Position numbers and translations under genes: made by a program. Shown here one piece after another: positions 39,674-48,154 of a DNA stretch of 64,000 nucleotides; positions within the stretch are counted from its first letter, which is position 1, and each line of letters begins with the position of its first letter. Under the pieces are notes generated by a model that did not search any database, was not told the origin of the DNA, and saw only the letters and a list, made by a program, of their open reading frames with translations. The stretch comes from UMGS1668 sp035447605 (GTDB lineage: Bacteria > Bacillota > Clostridia > Oscillospirales > Ruminococcaceae), in assembly GCA_035447605.1 (NCBI GenBank), contig DAOTHJ010000008.1, positions 9,567 through 73,566 on the forward strand. The letters are read 5' to 3'.

Positions 39674-40903
39674 TTATTTGATTTTGGCGCCGCAGTTTGC
39701 GCAGAATGCGGCATTGTCGGAGAGCTTGTGGCCGCAGTTCCAGCAGAAGCGGCCGGCCGGCGCGGGAGTTACCGGGGGAATTTTTGCCTGTGCGGGCGCC
39801 GCTTCTTCCGCGGGCTTTTCCGGAGAAGCTTCGGCGGCCGGGGAAGGCGATTCGGACGGGGCCGCGGCGCCGGATGCGGCGGTCGGTGCGGCAACGGGCC
39901 TTTCGGCCGCAAAGGCGGCTCCAAAGAGCTCGCCGAGCTTTTGCATCAGCTGATCCGTGGTGTAGGCCTGATGGTTGACCATAATGCCGCCGTCCTCCGC
40001 GGTTTCCAGCCGGACCAGATGGTTGGAGAGGAACGTCGGGGCGATAAACAACCGCTCGGCCGCCGCAAAGCCGGTCCCTTCCGCCACTTGGATTTCAAAA
40101 CCGAAGGAGCTAAACCAGGAGCGCAGAAATTCCACGCCCATGAGCTGCCCGGCCTCTCCAAAGTATAAAATATCCTCTCCACTCGGTGAGAGCTTCGACG
40201 GGACGAGAAAATCCTGCTCCATCAGGACCGCGAGATCCTTCGGATCGATCTTTGCGAGGCACTCCTCCGCGCCCGGCGTCACCGCGAGAAAGGCCGGAAG
40301 CAGCCACCGGATATCGAGGCTCCGGATGGAATCCGCCATGCTTTGGGTGAATTCCGCCGTTTTGATGTAAGTCCGCTCCATAAAGGCGTGATCCAGCATG
40401 TTCCGGTAGGAGACCCGACGGAAGGAATCGATGGCATGGAGGGCGAGCAGAAATTCCCCGAAGCGGATCTTCGGCGGAAGATAGTTTACGGCGGTCTCGT
40501 CGGCAGGGCTGGCCGATTCTTTTACCCAGCGATCGAGATAGGCGCGGTAGTCGTCGAATACCGAAATGGCGATTCTGCCGTCCTCCATGGCTTCCGCGGC
40601 GACGACATAGGTTCCCTCGCCTTTTTTCCGGTGAAGGCGCAGTTCCGAAAGACCCTTGACGCCCGCCGCTCGCACCGTCACATAGAGGTCCGGCTGGGCC
40701 AGAATACGGGCCGCGCGCAAAAATTCCGGGTCCGCAAGGAGGGATGCATAGGTCTTTTTTAAATTGGAGGAGACCGCACCGCCCTGCCGGATCGTATAAA
40801 ACAGGGAGCCTCCGGTGATTTCAAGTCCAAGTTCCTTCTGAAGCAAGGCCGGAGCATCGGCTTGTTTGATGATAAAAACAGACGGTTCCTGATGAGTTCC
40901 CAT
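39674..40903 (-). CDS. Unknown protein with C-terminal zinc ribbon
   Basis: A 409-residue soluble protein. The N-terminal 300 residues are alpha/beta with PALLQKELGLEITGGSLFYT, YVVAAEAMEDGRIAISVFDD and PKIRFGEFLLALHAIDSFRR; no family is recognised, though it has the feel of EspG/SseB-like chaperone folds. A Pro/Ala/Glu-rich linker (about 330-385) leads to a zinc ribbon RFCWNCGHKLSDNAAFCANC at the C-terminus. It lies directly after the 299-residue gene with no gap (TAA followed by ATG), so translation is coupled. A chaperone or effector-binding role for the secreted protein of the operon is a guess. Confidence 0.65.
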   Translation of the reverse strand: MGTHQEPSVFIIKQADAPALLQKELGLEITGGSLFYTIRQGGAVSSNLKKTYASLLADPEFLRAARILAQPDLYVTVRAAGVKGLSELRLHRKKGEGTYVVAAEAMEDGRIAISVFDDYRAYLDRWVKESASPADETAVNYLPPKIRFGEFLLALHAIDSFRRVSYRNMLDHAFMERTYIKTAEFTQSMADSIRSLDIRWLLPAFLAVTPGAEECLAKIDPKDLAVLMEQDFLVPSKLSPSGEDILYFGEAGQLMGVEFLRSWFSSFGFEIQVAEGTGFAAAERLFIAPTFLSNHLVRLETAEDGGIMVNHQAYTTDQLMQKLGELFGAAFAAERPVAAPTAASGAAAPSESPSPAAEASPEKPAEEAAPAQAKIPPVTPAPAGRFCWNCGHKLSDNAAFCANCGAKIK

Positions 40904-41803
40904 TTATTTCGCTCCCTTCCCGATGGATTCGGTTTGTTCTTCGAAATGTTCTTCCCCGGGTTCCGCGTTTTCCGCATCCGGGGAGGCTTCCTCCTCGTCG
41001 TCCTCCCATACCTCGCCGTTCTGGATATATTTTACTCTCCGACTGCCGGGTAGGTCAAGATAGGGACAGCGGGAAATGCCGCCGTGCAGTGTCAGAGCGG
41101 CATCTTCCGGGGCGATCCAAAGGAGTTTTCCGGTCCGGATCCAGGAGGCGAGGTCAAAATCCATCTCCTCCGGTCTTGCGGGGACGTCGACATAGAGCCC
41201 CGGCGGGACGGAACCGGGCACGGGGCTTCCGGGTTCCCAATAGCGTTCGGTTCCCCAGTCGTTGACGCGGAGGACGCCGTCCGGCATGGGGTCTGCGTAA
41301 TAAAAGATGGGGTAGCCGGTGTGCGTTCCGACCTTGAGGCAGGAGATCACCGCCTTGATTTCCTTGCGCCGGAGCAGCCTTGACAATACATAGGGGACGT
41401 CTGGCCCGGGGCAGCACAGAAGCGGGGATGGTTCCGGTTTTCCCGCGAGCTTCAGCGCGCCGTCCATGGCAAAGTAGGTTTCCGGAAGGCGGTTCCGGGG
41501 ACGTTTGGGCGCGTCATTGTTCCAAAAGAAGCCGTTCAGGCCGAAGTCGTCGACGGCCATGGAGAGCACCTCCCCCGTAAAAGGGCAGCGGGAGAGCGGG
41601 CGCACCGGCAGTCCGTTCAAATATCGTCCGAGCAGGTCGGAAAATTCGGCCGCGGTCTTTTCAAGCTGCTCCCGAACATCTCCGGCGCCCGTCTCATCCT
41701 CCGAAGCGGAAAGCTCCGCCGCGAGCCGCATCCGGCGATCCGCAAGATCCAGCAGTGCCGCGGTGATGTTTTTCTGATCCGCGGCGGTCATGGTATTGCT
41801 CAT
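40904..41803 (-). CDS. Unknown cytoplasmic protein of the zinc-ribbon operon
   Basis: A 299-residue protein with an N-terminal helical stretch (DQKNITAALLDLADRRMRLA, residues 8-28), a middle alpha/beta region with LSRCPFTGEVLSMAVDDFG, FFWNNDAPKRP and GTHTGYPIFYYADPMPDGVL, and an acidic C-terminal tail. AAGGAGGAATC lies before ATG. No family is recognised. It lies immediately upstream of the gene with the C-terminal ribbon. It is acidic and non-secreted, as immunity or accessory proteins of secreted polymorphic proteins often are, but this is inference. Confidence 0.6.
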   Translation of the reverse strand: MSNTMTAADQKNITAALLDLADRRMRLAAELSASEDETGAGDVREQLEKTAAEFSDLLGRYLNGLPVRPLSRCPFTGEVLSMAVDDFGLNGFFWNNDAPKRPRNRLPETYFAMDGALKLAGKPEPSPLLCCPGPDVPYVLSRLLRRKEIKAVISCLKVGTHTGYPIFYYADPMPDGVLRVNDWGTERYWEPGSPVPGSVPPGLYVDVPARPEEMDFDLASWIRTGKLLWIAPEDAALTLHGGISRCPYLDLPGSRRVKYIQNGEVWEDDEEEASPDAENAEPGEEHFEEQTESIGKGAK

Positions 41804-41821
41804 GGTCGATTCCTCCTTTTC

Positions 41822-44389
41822 TTACTCGGCGGCCAGATATTCATGGCTTGGGAATTCGTGGGGGCTGAAGGATACGACGCCCTTGCCGTTTTCCATCATA
41901 TCGTTGACCATCTTCGTTTTGGCATCTTCATTATAAGCAAAATCGCCGGGTTTCCAGGAGAGCAGGTCGTCGTGCCGCACGTCGGATTCCGGAATATCGA
42001 GGATCATATCGAGAATATCCCGCTTTCTGTCCGGTGGAAGCGGGCTGCCGTCCATGTTGGTGATATCGGCGACATCGTTGTCGCCCGTCACCATTTTGAG
42101 CACCGACTTTTGAGTGGTTTTGCCGTTTTGCTCCACGCCGACCGTGACCTTCTGATACACCTTTTTGTCGATGACCTGATATTTATCCGACATGGAATCC
42201 AAGTCTCTGCCGTATTTCTGGTATTCCTTCATCCGGTCGCCGAACCGCTCGAGCACCTGCACCTTCTGGGAAGAGGTGAGGGATTTCATGGCTTCCGCGG
42301 AAGGCTTTGTCGGACGGAAGAAGCCCACGGCGCCCTCCGCATCCTTCGGCCCGCCGATCAGGCTGTCTCGCCAGTCGACGGTCTTTGGCTTCAGGTCCAT
42401 CTCCTTGGGCACGGCTTTTCCGGAGTTAATAAGTTTCGCCGCGTTTTTGGTGGTGGGGCGCACCTTGATTTTCACAAGCTCTTTTTCGCTGATCTTCTGA
42501 AGCTGCCTCTGCGCGGTTTTGGTCATGCCCGACAGCTCGGGAGCTTTTCCGCTGCTGATGTATTTGGGTACGTTGGGGATTGCCTTTTTGACGGCGGCAT
42601 TTTCCGCGGCGTTCTCTATGCCGGAGGCCACCGTTTTGCTGGAAAGCGCCTTGCCGCCCGCCCCAGCCACATCGTCGGCGATGCCGACGAGCTTGCCGAC
42701 GCCGTTTTTCAGCGCCGCGGCGCCCTTTAACGCCGTCATCACGGAGGTGGCCAGTTTGAAGGTGCCCGTAAGGCTGTACCCGATGCGGCTGATCAGCGGG
42801 CGATTCGGATCGAGCGATTTTTCAAAGTCATCGACTCCGACGGCTCCCTTGATCACTTCCCAAGCCTTTTTGGGATCGGTGACGGTATCCACCACGGCTT
42901 TTCCGGTCACCATTACCGCTTTTACCAAAATCCACGGCTTGTTCCAGACCTCGTTGGCGGCCCCGACCACCGCGTCTTTCACGGCGCCGAGCGTCTTTTT
43001 GGTGGATTCATAGGCGTCGTTGGCTTTTTCCAAAGCCCGCTCCGGGTCGTAGATCAGGGTGCCCGCCGCCGTACCCAATGTCTCTCCGGTCCAGACGACG
43101 GCATCCACCGCACCTTTTCCGATCGTTTTTGCGGTATCCACCGATTCGCCGACGCTCCTTCTGAACGTATCGCCGATGATCCTGCCCCAGCCTGAGGTCT
43201 TTTGAGCATGCTTCTGCTCCCATTCGAGAGACTCCTGATTGCGGCGGAGCTGCTCCATCCGGCGCTGGTCGATCTCCTTTTGAATGGCGTCGAAGCCCTC
43301 TTTTTCGTTCCGGGAGATCTGGTCGAGGGCCTGCTGAATGGCGGTTTTGCCCGTCTTTTCCAATCCTTCATTATGCTTGATGAATTCTTCATGCTGCTTT
43401 TGCTGTTCCGGGAAGCTCTTCTGGTGGGCCTCCAGATCGAAAGGATTGCCCGTTTCGGCGTTGACCCAGCCGCCGGTGACGGGATCCCTCACAATGAGGA
43501 TTTGGGCTCCGTTCGGGGAGACGGTGACCACCATGGATTCCGGCTCGGCGGTGGATGTCGTTCCGGCCAGGCCGCCGATGGCTCCGCCAGCAGCACCTCC
43601 CGCCGCACCGCCCAGAGCGGCCGCGATGGCCGCGATCAGCGAGATCAGCGCGGTGGCAAGCGGCCCGGCGTGTTCGGATGCCTCATCTTCTTCGCAGTTT
43701 TCGCATTCCGGCCAGCCGTATTCCCACTCGGAATCGGACGGCTCGCTGTCATCCACAGGGGGATAATATTCCGGATCCTCCGGGGCAGGAATGATTTCCG
43801 AAGGTTCTTCCGGTGCCGGTACGATGGGAGCAGTCTCTTCCTCGGATTCCACTTCCAGATTGACCATGACGGCGACCGATTCCTCCACAACGACGCTCGT
43901 GGCCCAGCGGCAATTAAAGGTGCCCGTGATGGCCACCGTTTTTGCGCCGGACGGGACGGTCGCCTCCAACTGATAAGAAAGCGGGGAGCTTTTTACGGCG
44001 TCCGAGGTGTAGCTTTGTTCCTCGCCGATGATGTCGTAATTGCCGTCCCGGAACGTGAGTTTCACGGTTAAAATGTTAAACACAAGAGCGTCGTCCACGC
44101 CCGGAGCCTGCGTTCCCGTAACGGAAAGCGAAATGGCCTCTCCCTCCTTGCAGGTTCCGCTCAGAGAATAAATGGCGTAATGGCGTCCGTACGACCACCC
44201 GGCGCCCGTCAGGGTTCCGCCGGAGACGCTGAAGTCCATTCTGGTCTGGGAGGTGGATTCAAAACTGCCGCTGGTGACCACCTCCGCCGGGCTCGCATCC
44301 TTGTCGAGGAGTTCCGCCGACGCGGAGACCGAAAAACAGATCCATACCGCAAGAATGGCGGCGATCACGGAAAGAGCTCTCTTTTTCAT
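41822..44389 (-). CDS. Secreted 855-residue protein, polymorphic-toxin-like architecture
   Basis: ATG 44389 is chosen: AAGGAGG precedes it by 10 bp and it overlaps the upstream stop by ATGA; the longer frame only shadows that gene. Residues 1-26 are a signal peptide (MKKRALSVIAAILAVWICFS). A beta-rich domain (30-190), a Glu/Pro-rich linker, and a glycine-zipper membrane segment (ALGGAAGGAAGGAIGGLAG, near 270) follow. Then come a coiled coil (QQKQHEEFIKHNEGLEKTGK and on, 330-410), Val/Ala-rich helices and a C-terminal domain with VLKMVTGDNDVADITNMDG and the terminal HEFPSHEYLAAE. Signal, glycine zipper, helical delivery region and compact C-terminal domain are the order seen in polymorphic toxins, but no catalytic motif was proven. 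Confidence 0.75.
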   Translation of the reverse strand: MKKRALSVIAAILAVWICFSVSASAELLDKDASPAEVVTSGSFESTSQTRMDFSVSGGTLTGAGWSYGRHYAIYSLSGTCKEGEAISLSVTGTQAPGVDDALVFNILTVKLTFRDGNYDIIGEEQSYTSDAVKSSPLSYQLEATVPSGAKTVAITGTFNCRWATSVVVEESVAVMVNLEVESEEETAPIVPAPEEPSEIIPAPEDPEYYPPVDDSEPSDSEWEYGWPECENCEEDEASEHAGPLATALISLIAAIAAALGGAAGGAAGGAIGGLAGTTSTAEPESMVVTVSPNGAQILIVRDPVTGGWVNAETGNPFDLEAHQKSFPEQQKQHEEFIKHNEGLEKTGKTAIQQALDQISRNEKEGFDAIQKEIDQRRMEQLRRNQESLEWEQKHAQKTSGWGRIIGDTFRRSVGESVDTAKTIGKGAVDAVVWTGETLGTAAGTLIYDPERALEKANDAYESTKKTLGAVKDAVVGAANEVWNKPWILVKAVMVTGKAVVDTVTDPKKAWEVIKGAVGVDDFEKSLDPNRPLISRIGYSLTGTFKLATSVMTALKGAAALKNGVGKLVGIADDVAGAGGKALSSKTVASGIENAAENAAVKKAIPNVPKYISSGKAPELSGMTKTAQRQLQKISEKELVKIKVRPTTKNAAKLINSGKAVPKEMDLKPKTVDWRDSLIGGPKDAEGAVGFFRPTKPSAEAMKSLTSSQKVQVLERFGDRMKEYQKYGRDLDSMSDKYQVIDKKVYQKVTVGVEQNGKTTQKSVLKMVTGDNDVADITNMDGSPLPPDRKRDILDMILDIPESDVRHDDLLSWKPGDFAYNEDAKTKMVNDMMENGKGVVSFSPHEFPSHEYLAAE

Positions 44390-45258
44390 ACGGCTGCCGC
44401 CTCCTTTCCGGATTTGGCAACAATTCCGACGACGATTCCGGCAATCAGCAGAAAGGCGCCGATCAGGTAGGGGAGATAGGGCACCGGAATGGCGGAGAGC
44501 GCAACCCCCGCGGCGCTTCCGGCCGCATAGCCGGTCATCGCGCGGCTCACGGTCAGCGGCGCGGGAATTCTGCCCTTGGAGATCCGGCTTGCCACCGACA
44601 GCAGGAGCCCCCAGAAAAATCCGCCCTTGCTCAGAAGCGACCGGGCGGCCAAAACAAATCCGACGATGCCGGCCATGCTGTTGACCATGCTCGCGTCGCC
44701 GGTGAGAAAATTGAATACGATCAGCGCAAGCCCGATCCCGCAAACCAAGGGAGCCGCCGCGCGGAGGCTCTGTACGGCAAGCCCGGAAAAGAAATTTTTA
44801 TATTGTTTCCCCATATTTTTGAAGGGGTTTTTGCCAGAAAAGAGCGGCAGGATCAGCGCGCTCACAAAATAGGCGAAGACGGCTTTGCCGATCACGCCGC
44901 CGACCGCGCCCCATACGCCGCCGTACATTCCTCCCTGCGCAAAGGTCAAAAAAGAAAGAACGCGCAGGAACCAAAAATCCACGCCCAGCGCCGGCAGAAT
45001 GGACAGAATCAGCCAGAACAGGCTGAGCACGAGCACGGGGATCCACTGCTTCGGATTTTTCAAAAACTGCTTCAGAGAGGCCGCCTCCGCCCGGATGCTC
45101 GCCTTGAGAAAGGCAAGGGGACCGCCGGAGGGATCCGGGCCCTGCGCATGGGCATCCGCAGGTTCTCTTTCGTCTGGCATGACCCGCGCGCCGCAGAACG
45201 TGCAAAATTCCGCGTCGGGCGCGATCTGGTGTCCGCAGGATTTGCAGGATTTCCTCAT
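44386..45258 (-). CDS. Zinc-ribbon integral membrane protein, first gene of the operon
   Basis: A 290-residue protein. It starts MRKSCKSCGHQIAPDAEFCT, a zinc ribbon, then a hydrophilic stretch and a helix LKASIRAEAASLKQFLKN, followed by at least six membrane helices (near residues 72-90, 100-125, 128-145, 165-185, 190-210, 250-280). A GMYGGVWGAVGGVIG loop resembles Gly-rich channel-lining segments. Its stop overlaps the start of the secreted protein by ATGA, so the pair is translationally coupled; it could assist export or retain that protein. AGGAGGG lies 8 bp before ATG. The family is not recognised. Confidence 0.75.
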   Translation of the reverse strand: MRKSCKSCGHQIAPDAEFCTFCGARVMPDEREPADAHAQGPDPSGGPLAFLKASIRAEAASLKQFLKNPKQWIPVLVLSLFWLILSILPALGVDFWFLRVLSFLTFAQGGMYGGVWGAVGGVIGKAVFAYFVSALILPLFSGKNPFKNMGKQYKNFFSGLAVQSLRAAAPLVCGIGLALIVFNFLTGDASMVNSMAGIVGFVLAARSLLSKGGFFWGLLLSVASRISKGRIPAPLTVSRAMTGYAAGSAAGVALSAIPVPYLPYLIGAFLLIAGIVVGIVAKSGKEAAAV

Positions 45259-45781
45259 GAATAGACCCTCCTTTTAGGGATGATAAAAAACCGTTTCCGT
45301 TCTCTCCGCGGCACGATGCGGCGGATGAAACGGAAAAAATCTGCTGTCGGGGTTGGCAATTCCCGGAGATTTCGCGCTTGCGGAAGTACAGGGATTCGGA
45401 GCGACCGGAAGAAGGCACCGGACTTCTCGTTTAGGAATGCAGCCACGCCGCAAATCCGGAACGGAAGCGTCGTACGGCTCTCCCGAAGGTCTCGGCCGTC
45501 GGGCGCCGAATTTTCGTTTGCGGGTGCGGCCGCGACTCGATTTTATGAAGAAACCGTCGCGCTCTTCTCCACGAAGCCCCTGCCGTCGGGCCCGTGAAGA
45601 AAAGAACCGGCTCGCCGCCGAAAACCGGGGCTCGCCCGCATCCCTTTCGATATGCAATGCCGGACTCCTTAAAATATAAAATATCATGGAAAGAAAGAAA
45701 AAAGCGTCATTCAAACGGATGGTTTTTCAAAAAAATCCCCCTACCTTTTCGGGTAGGGGGTACGAAAACAAAGAATTTCGA
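45259..45781. other. Intergenic region between two leftward units
   Basis: Contains the terminator at 45737-45760 for the upstream LuxR-type gene and the leader of the zinc-ribbon operon. Long open frames exist here but lack RBS and conserved-looking sequence. No gene is called. Confidence 0.5.
45730..45760 (-). terminator. Terminator of the MFS-LuxR gene
   Basis: Arms CCCCCTACC / GGTAGGGGG (45737-45745, 45752-45760); the minus strand continues into a T run (complement of the A run before 45736). Confidence 0.75.
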
Positions 45782-47236
45782 TCAATGAGAGAGCGAAGGC
45801 GGCGCCGGCTGTTTCTTCTCAAGAATCAGAGCGATCAGCTCCGAGCGGCTCCGGATATGGAGTTTGGAATAGATGTTTTTTATGTAGTATTTCACGGTGT
45901 TCTCGCTGATATGGAGTTCGTCGGCGATCATCCGGTATGTTTTGCCCTGAAGTAACAGGGAGGCAACCTGATTTTCCCGTTCCGAAAGGTTCTCGAATTT
46001 TGCGGTGCGGTCGATCTCGCCGTACGGTTCCGGCATCCTCTTTTCGGAAGGCGCGGTCAGATACACATGATCTTTCAGGAGAGAAGAAAGATTCGCATAC
46101 AGTGGCGGCAAGAGCGCGAGCGTCACGCAGACCACGCCGAGGGCAAGCAGCGTGGAGTCATGGCCGGAGAGGTCGGGAGAGAAGATCAGCCTGCCGGTCA
46201 GCCCGCCGAGCAGGACGCCCAGCACGTTGGCGGAGAGGCCGAGCCCTAGGATCATGGCGGGGTTCTTCCGGAATTCCAGCATATCGCCGAGGATGCTCCA
46301 CCAAAAGAGGTCATAGATGCCGCAGGCGCCGAGCATCAGCGTATCAATCACAAGATAAGCGGCGGCCGAGCGATCGAGACTGACAAAGCCGAGAAAGGAG
46401 AATCCGATCATCGCAATCGCCGTATAGAGGATATAGGTTCGGTTGACCTTGGAGGACAGGTTTCTCATGATGAAAAGGGCGGCGACATAGGGAACCGCCC
46501 AATACCAGCCGGTCAGCCACTCGAGGTGCGCGAAGGCGGGGTTGACCACCTGATACATCAGCCCCGAATTGACGGTGATCACGACGATAAAAAGGCACAG
46601 AAAAGCGAGAGGTTTGACCAGACCGACGACGGGCTCCTCTTGGGAGGCCGGGGCGGGGGCGGCATCGGCGCAGCGGCCGGGGAGCCGGAGCGCGAGCAAA
46701 AAAGCCGCCGCAAGCGCCAGCATGGACAGGCCGAGCCCGATCCGAGGGGAAAGATAGACGGCGGCCATGTTGAGCACGGTCATCAGCAGGTTGGAGCCGA
46801 TCAGCCCATCCGCCATCATCCGGATCCGGTCGTCTTTCGGCGAGCAGCCCTTAAAATAAAAAGCCCAGGCCGCGACGCAGCTTCCGGCCAGAAGGGAGGA
46901 AGAAAACAGCGCCGCCGCCCATAAAACGGAGGGAGGAAAGAAGAAGACTCCGGAGGCCGCGCCGCAGAAGGCGATGGAAAAAAGGATCAGCCTTTTTGCC
47001 GATCGCATGGTTTTTACAAAAAAACCGCACAGCAGCAGCCCCAAAAAGACGGCGGCAATCGCGCCAAAGACAAAAGAACCGACATCTATATTATAAAGAT
47101 CCGCAAGGGCGTACAGGATCCGGCCTTCAAAGGGAAAAGCCAGCATCCAGGAGAAAAAAAGAGAGAAGACGGCGACGGAAAACAGCCGCGCGTTCGTTTC
47201 GGTCAGGAATATTCCGCCCTGTTTTTCGTGTGCCAT
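45782..47236 (-). CDS. MFS-type membrane protein fused to a LuxR HTH
   Basis: A 484-residue protein with about 12 hydrophobic segments from residues 14 to about 400 (for example SVAVFSLFFSWMLAFPF and GAIAAVFLGLLLCGFFV) and a C-terminal LuxR-type DNA-binding domain: FENLSERENQVASLLLQGKT, YRMIADELHISENTVKYYIK and NIYSKLHIRSRSELIALIL (near 418-472). Such MFS-like receptors with a cytoplasmic LuxR domain are common in Coriobacteriia and some Clostridia. They are thought to sense a ligand in the membrane and directly regulate transcription. RBS GGAGGGAGGCGGAGAC fits. Its target is unknown; genes beside it are candidates. Confidence 0.88.
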   Translation of the reverse strand: MAHEKQGGIFLTETNARLFSVAVFSLFFSWMLAFPFEGRILYALADLYNIDVGSFVFGAIAAVFLGLLLCGFFVKTMRSAKRLILFSIAFCGAASGVFFFPPSVLWAAALFSSSLLAGSCVAAWAFYFKGCSPKDDRIRMMADGLIGSNLLMTVLNMAAVYLSPRIGLGLSMLALAAAFLLALRLPGRCADAAPAPASQEEPVVGLVKPLAFLCLFIVVITVNSGLMYQVVNPAFAHLEWLTGWYWAVPYVAALFIMRNLSSKVNRTYILYTAIAMIGFSFLGFVSLDRSAAAYLVIDTLMLGACGIYDLFWWSILGDMLEFRKNPAMILGLGLSANVLGVLLGGLTGRLIFSPDLSGHDSTLLALGVVCVTLALLPPLYANLSSLLKDHVYLTAPSEKRMPEPYGEIDRTAKFENLSERENQVASLLLQGKTYRMIADELHISENTVKYYIKNIYSKLHIRSRSELIALILEKKQPAPPSLSH

Positions 47237-47498
47237 GTCTCCGCCTCCCTCCTTTTATTTTTGTTCATTATACTACAATCGCCGGCCCGGCTCAACAAAA
47301 CGCATGGATGCAGGGCGAAAATACAGGAAAAAAGTTGGAAATTTCCTCTCGGGTTCTTCATAATCCGTCTTTGCCGCCTGTCTTTCGCGTGCTTTTTCGG
47401 AATGGGGCCGGGGGAAAAGCATGGGAGATCCCCATAAAACAAAAAAGAAGCGCCGCCAGCGAAAAAGCCGCTGTACGGCGCTTCTTTTTTGCCAAAAT
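47237..47498. terminator. Terminator of the cupin gene (hairpin at 47441-47490)
   Basis: Arms AAAAAAGAAGCGCCG / CGGCGCTTCTTTTTT (47441-47455, 47476-47490), with a small inner CAGC/GCTG pair. Works for the leftward cupin gene. Confidence 0.7.
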
Positions 47499-47966
47499 TC
47501 AGTACCCGGCTGCCTCTGCGTCCGCCTTTGTGTGCTGGACGGTTCCAACCGGATGGTTGGGCGGAGCATAGATGGCGGAAAGTTTCAAGGGGCGGGACCC
47601 CAAGTTGATGATATTATGCCACGTGCCTGCCGGAACAAAGACCGCGTCACCCCGGTTAAGGCGTTTCGGAGCGCTGAGATGATCCTTGTCGCTTCCCACC
47701 TGCACGGCAGCCTGACCTTCCTCCACCCGGATCATCTGATCGACGGAGGTATGCACCTCCGTGCCGATATCCTCGTGGACCGGAATGCTCATCAATACCA
47801 TCTGAAGACGGTTTCCCGTCCATAAGACGGCGCGAAAATTCTGATTCTGCCACGCCGCCTGTGGAATATTCACCATAAGAGGTTCCGGATTGTACTCGTT
47901 CCGGGCAGGACGCTGCTCCGAACGGTGCAGCCTGCTCCGGCTATTCATGAATGAATCCTGAGACAT
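47499..47966 (-). CDS. Small cupin-domain protein
   Basis: A 155-residue protein with one cupin barrel: MVLMSIPVHEDIGTEVHTSV (cupin motif 1, with His and Glu metal ligands near residues 65-72), QMIRVEEGQAAVQVG, then RLNRGDAVFVPAGTWHNIIN (motif 2 with the final His near 117). The protein probably binds a divalent metal and resembles mannose-6-phosphate-isomerase-like single cupins whose substrates are unknown. Strong RBS (GGGGGGTTGCT). It sits between the MFS-LuxR gene and the aminotransferase gene on the same strand, each with its own terminator. Confidence 0.88.
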   Translation of the reverse strand: MSQDSFMNSRSRLHRSEQRPARNEYNPEPLMVNIPQAAWQNQNFRAVLWTGNRLQMVLMSIPVHEDIGTEVHTSVDQMIRVEEGQAAVQVGSDKDHLSAPKRLNRGDAVFVPAGTWHNIINLGSRPLKLSAIYAPPNHPVGTVQHTKADAEAAGY

Positions 47967-48099
47967 AGCAACCCCCCTTATCCATTCTACCTTATCTTAT
48001 GCCGGAAAAGGATTCGCCGTGAAAACGAAGAAGCCGCTCCGGATTGCCGCTTTCTTTCTTATATATTCGCGGCTTTCCGGAAGTATTTTCTTTTCCGAT

Positions 48100-48138
48100 A
48101 AAAAATCCGTGCGGGAGATTTCTCCTGCACGGATTTTT
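48100..48138. terminator. Terminator between cupin and aminotransferase genes
   Basis: Arms AAAAATCCGTGC…GGAGA / TCTCC…GCACGGATTTTT (48100-48138) with a two-base loop, directly downstream of the leftward aminotransferase stop. Confidence 0.75.
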
Positions 48139-48154
48139 ATTCGATCAAATGGTC

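Noticed and set aside
44390..44743. N-terminal extension of the secreted 855-residue protein
   Set aside because: This extension is the shifted frame of the zinc-ribbon gene; the signal peptide start at 44389 has an RBS and an ATGA overlap.
45274..45714. Arg-rich minus-strand open frame before the zinc-ribbon operon
   Set aside because: Composition is that of GC-rich non-coding DNA, no RBS, and the frame crosses the operon leader.
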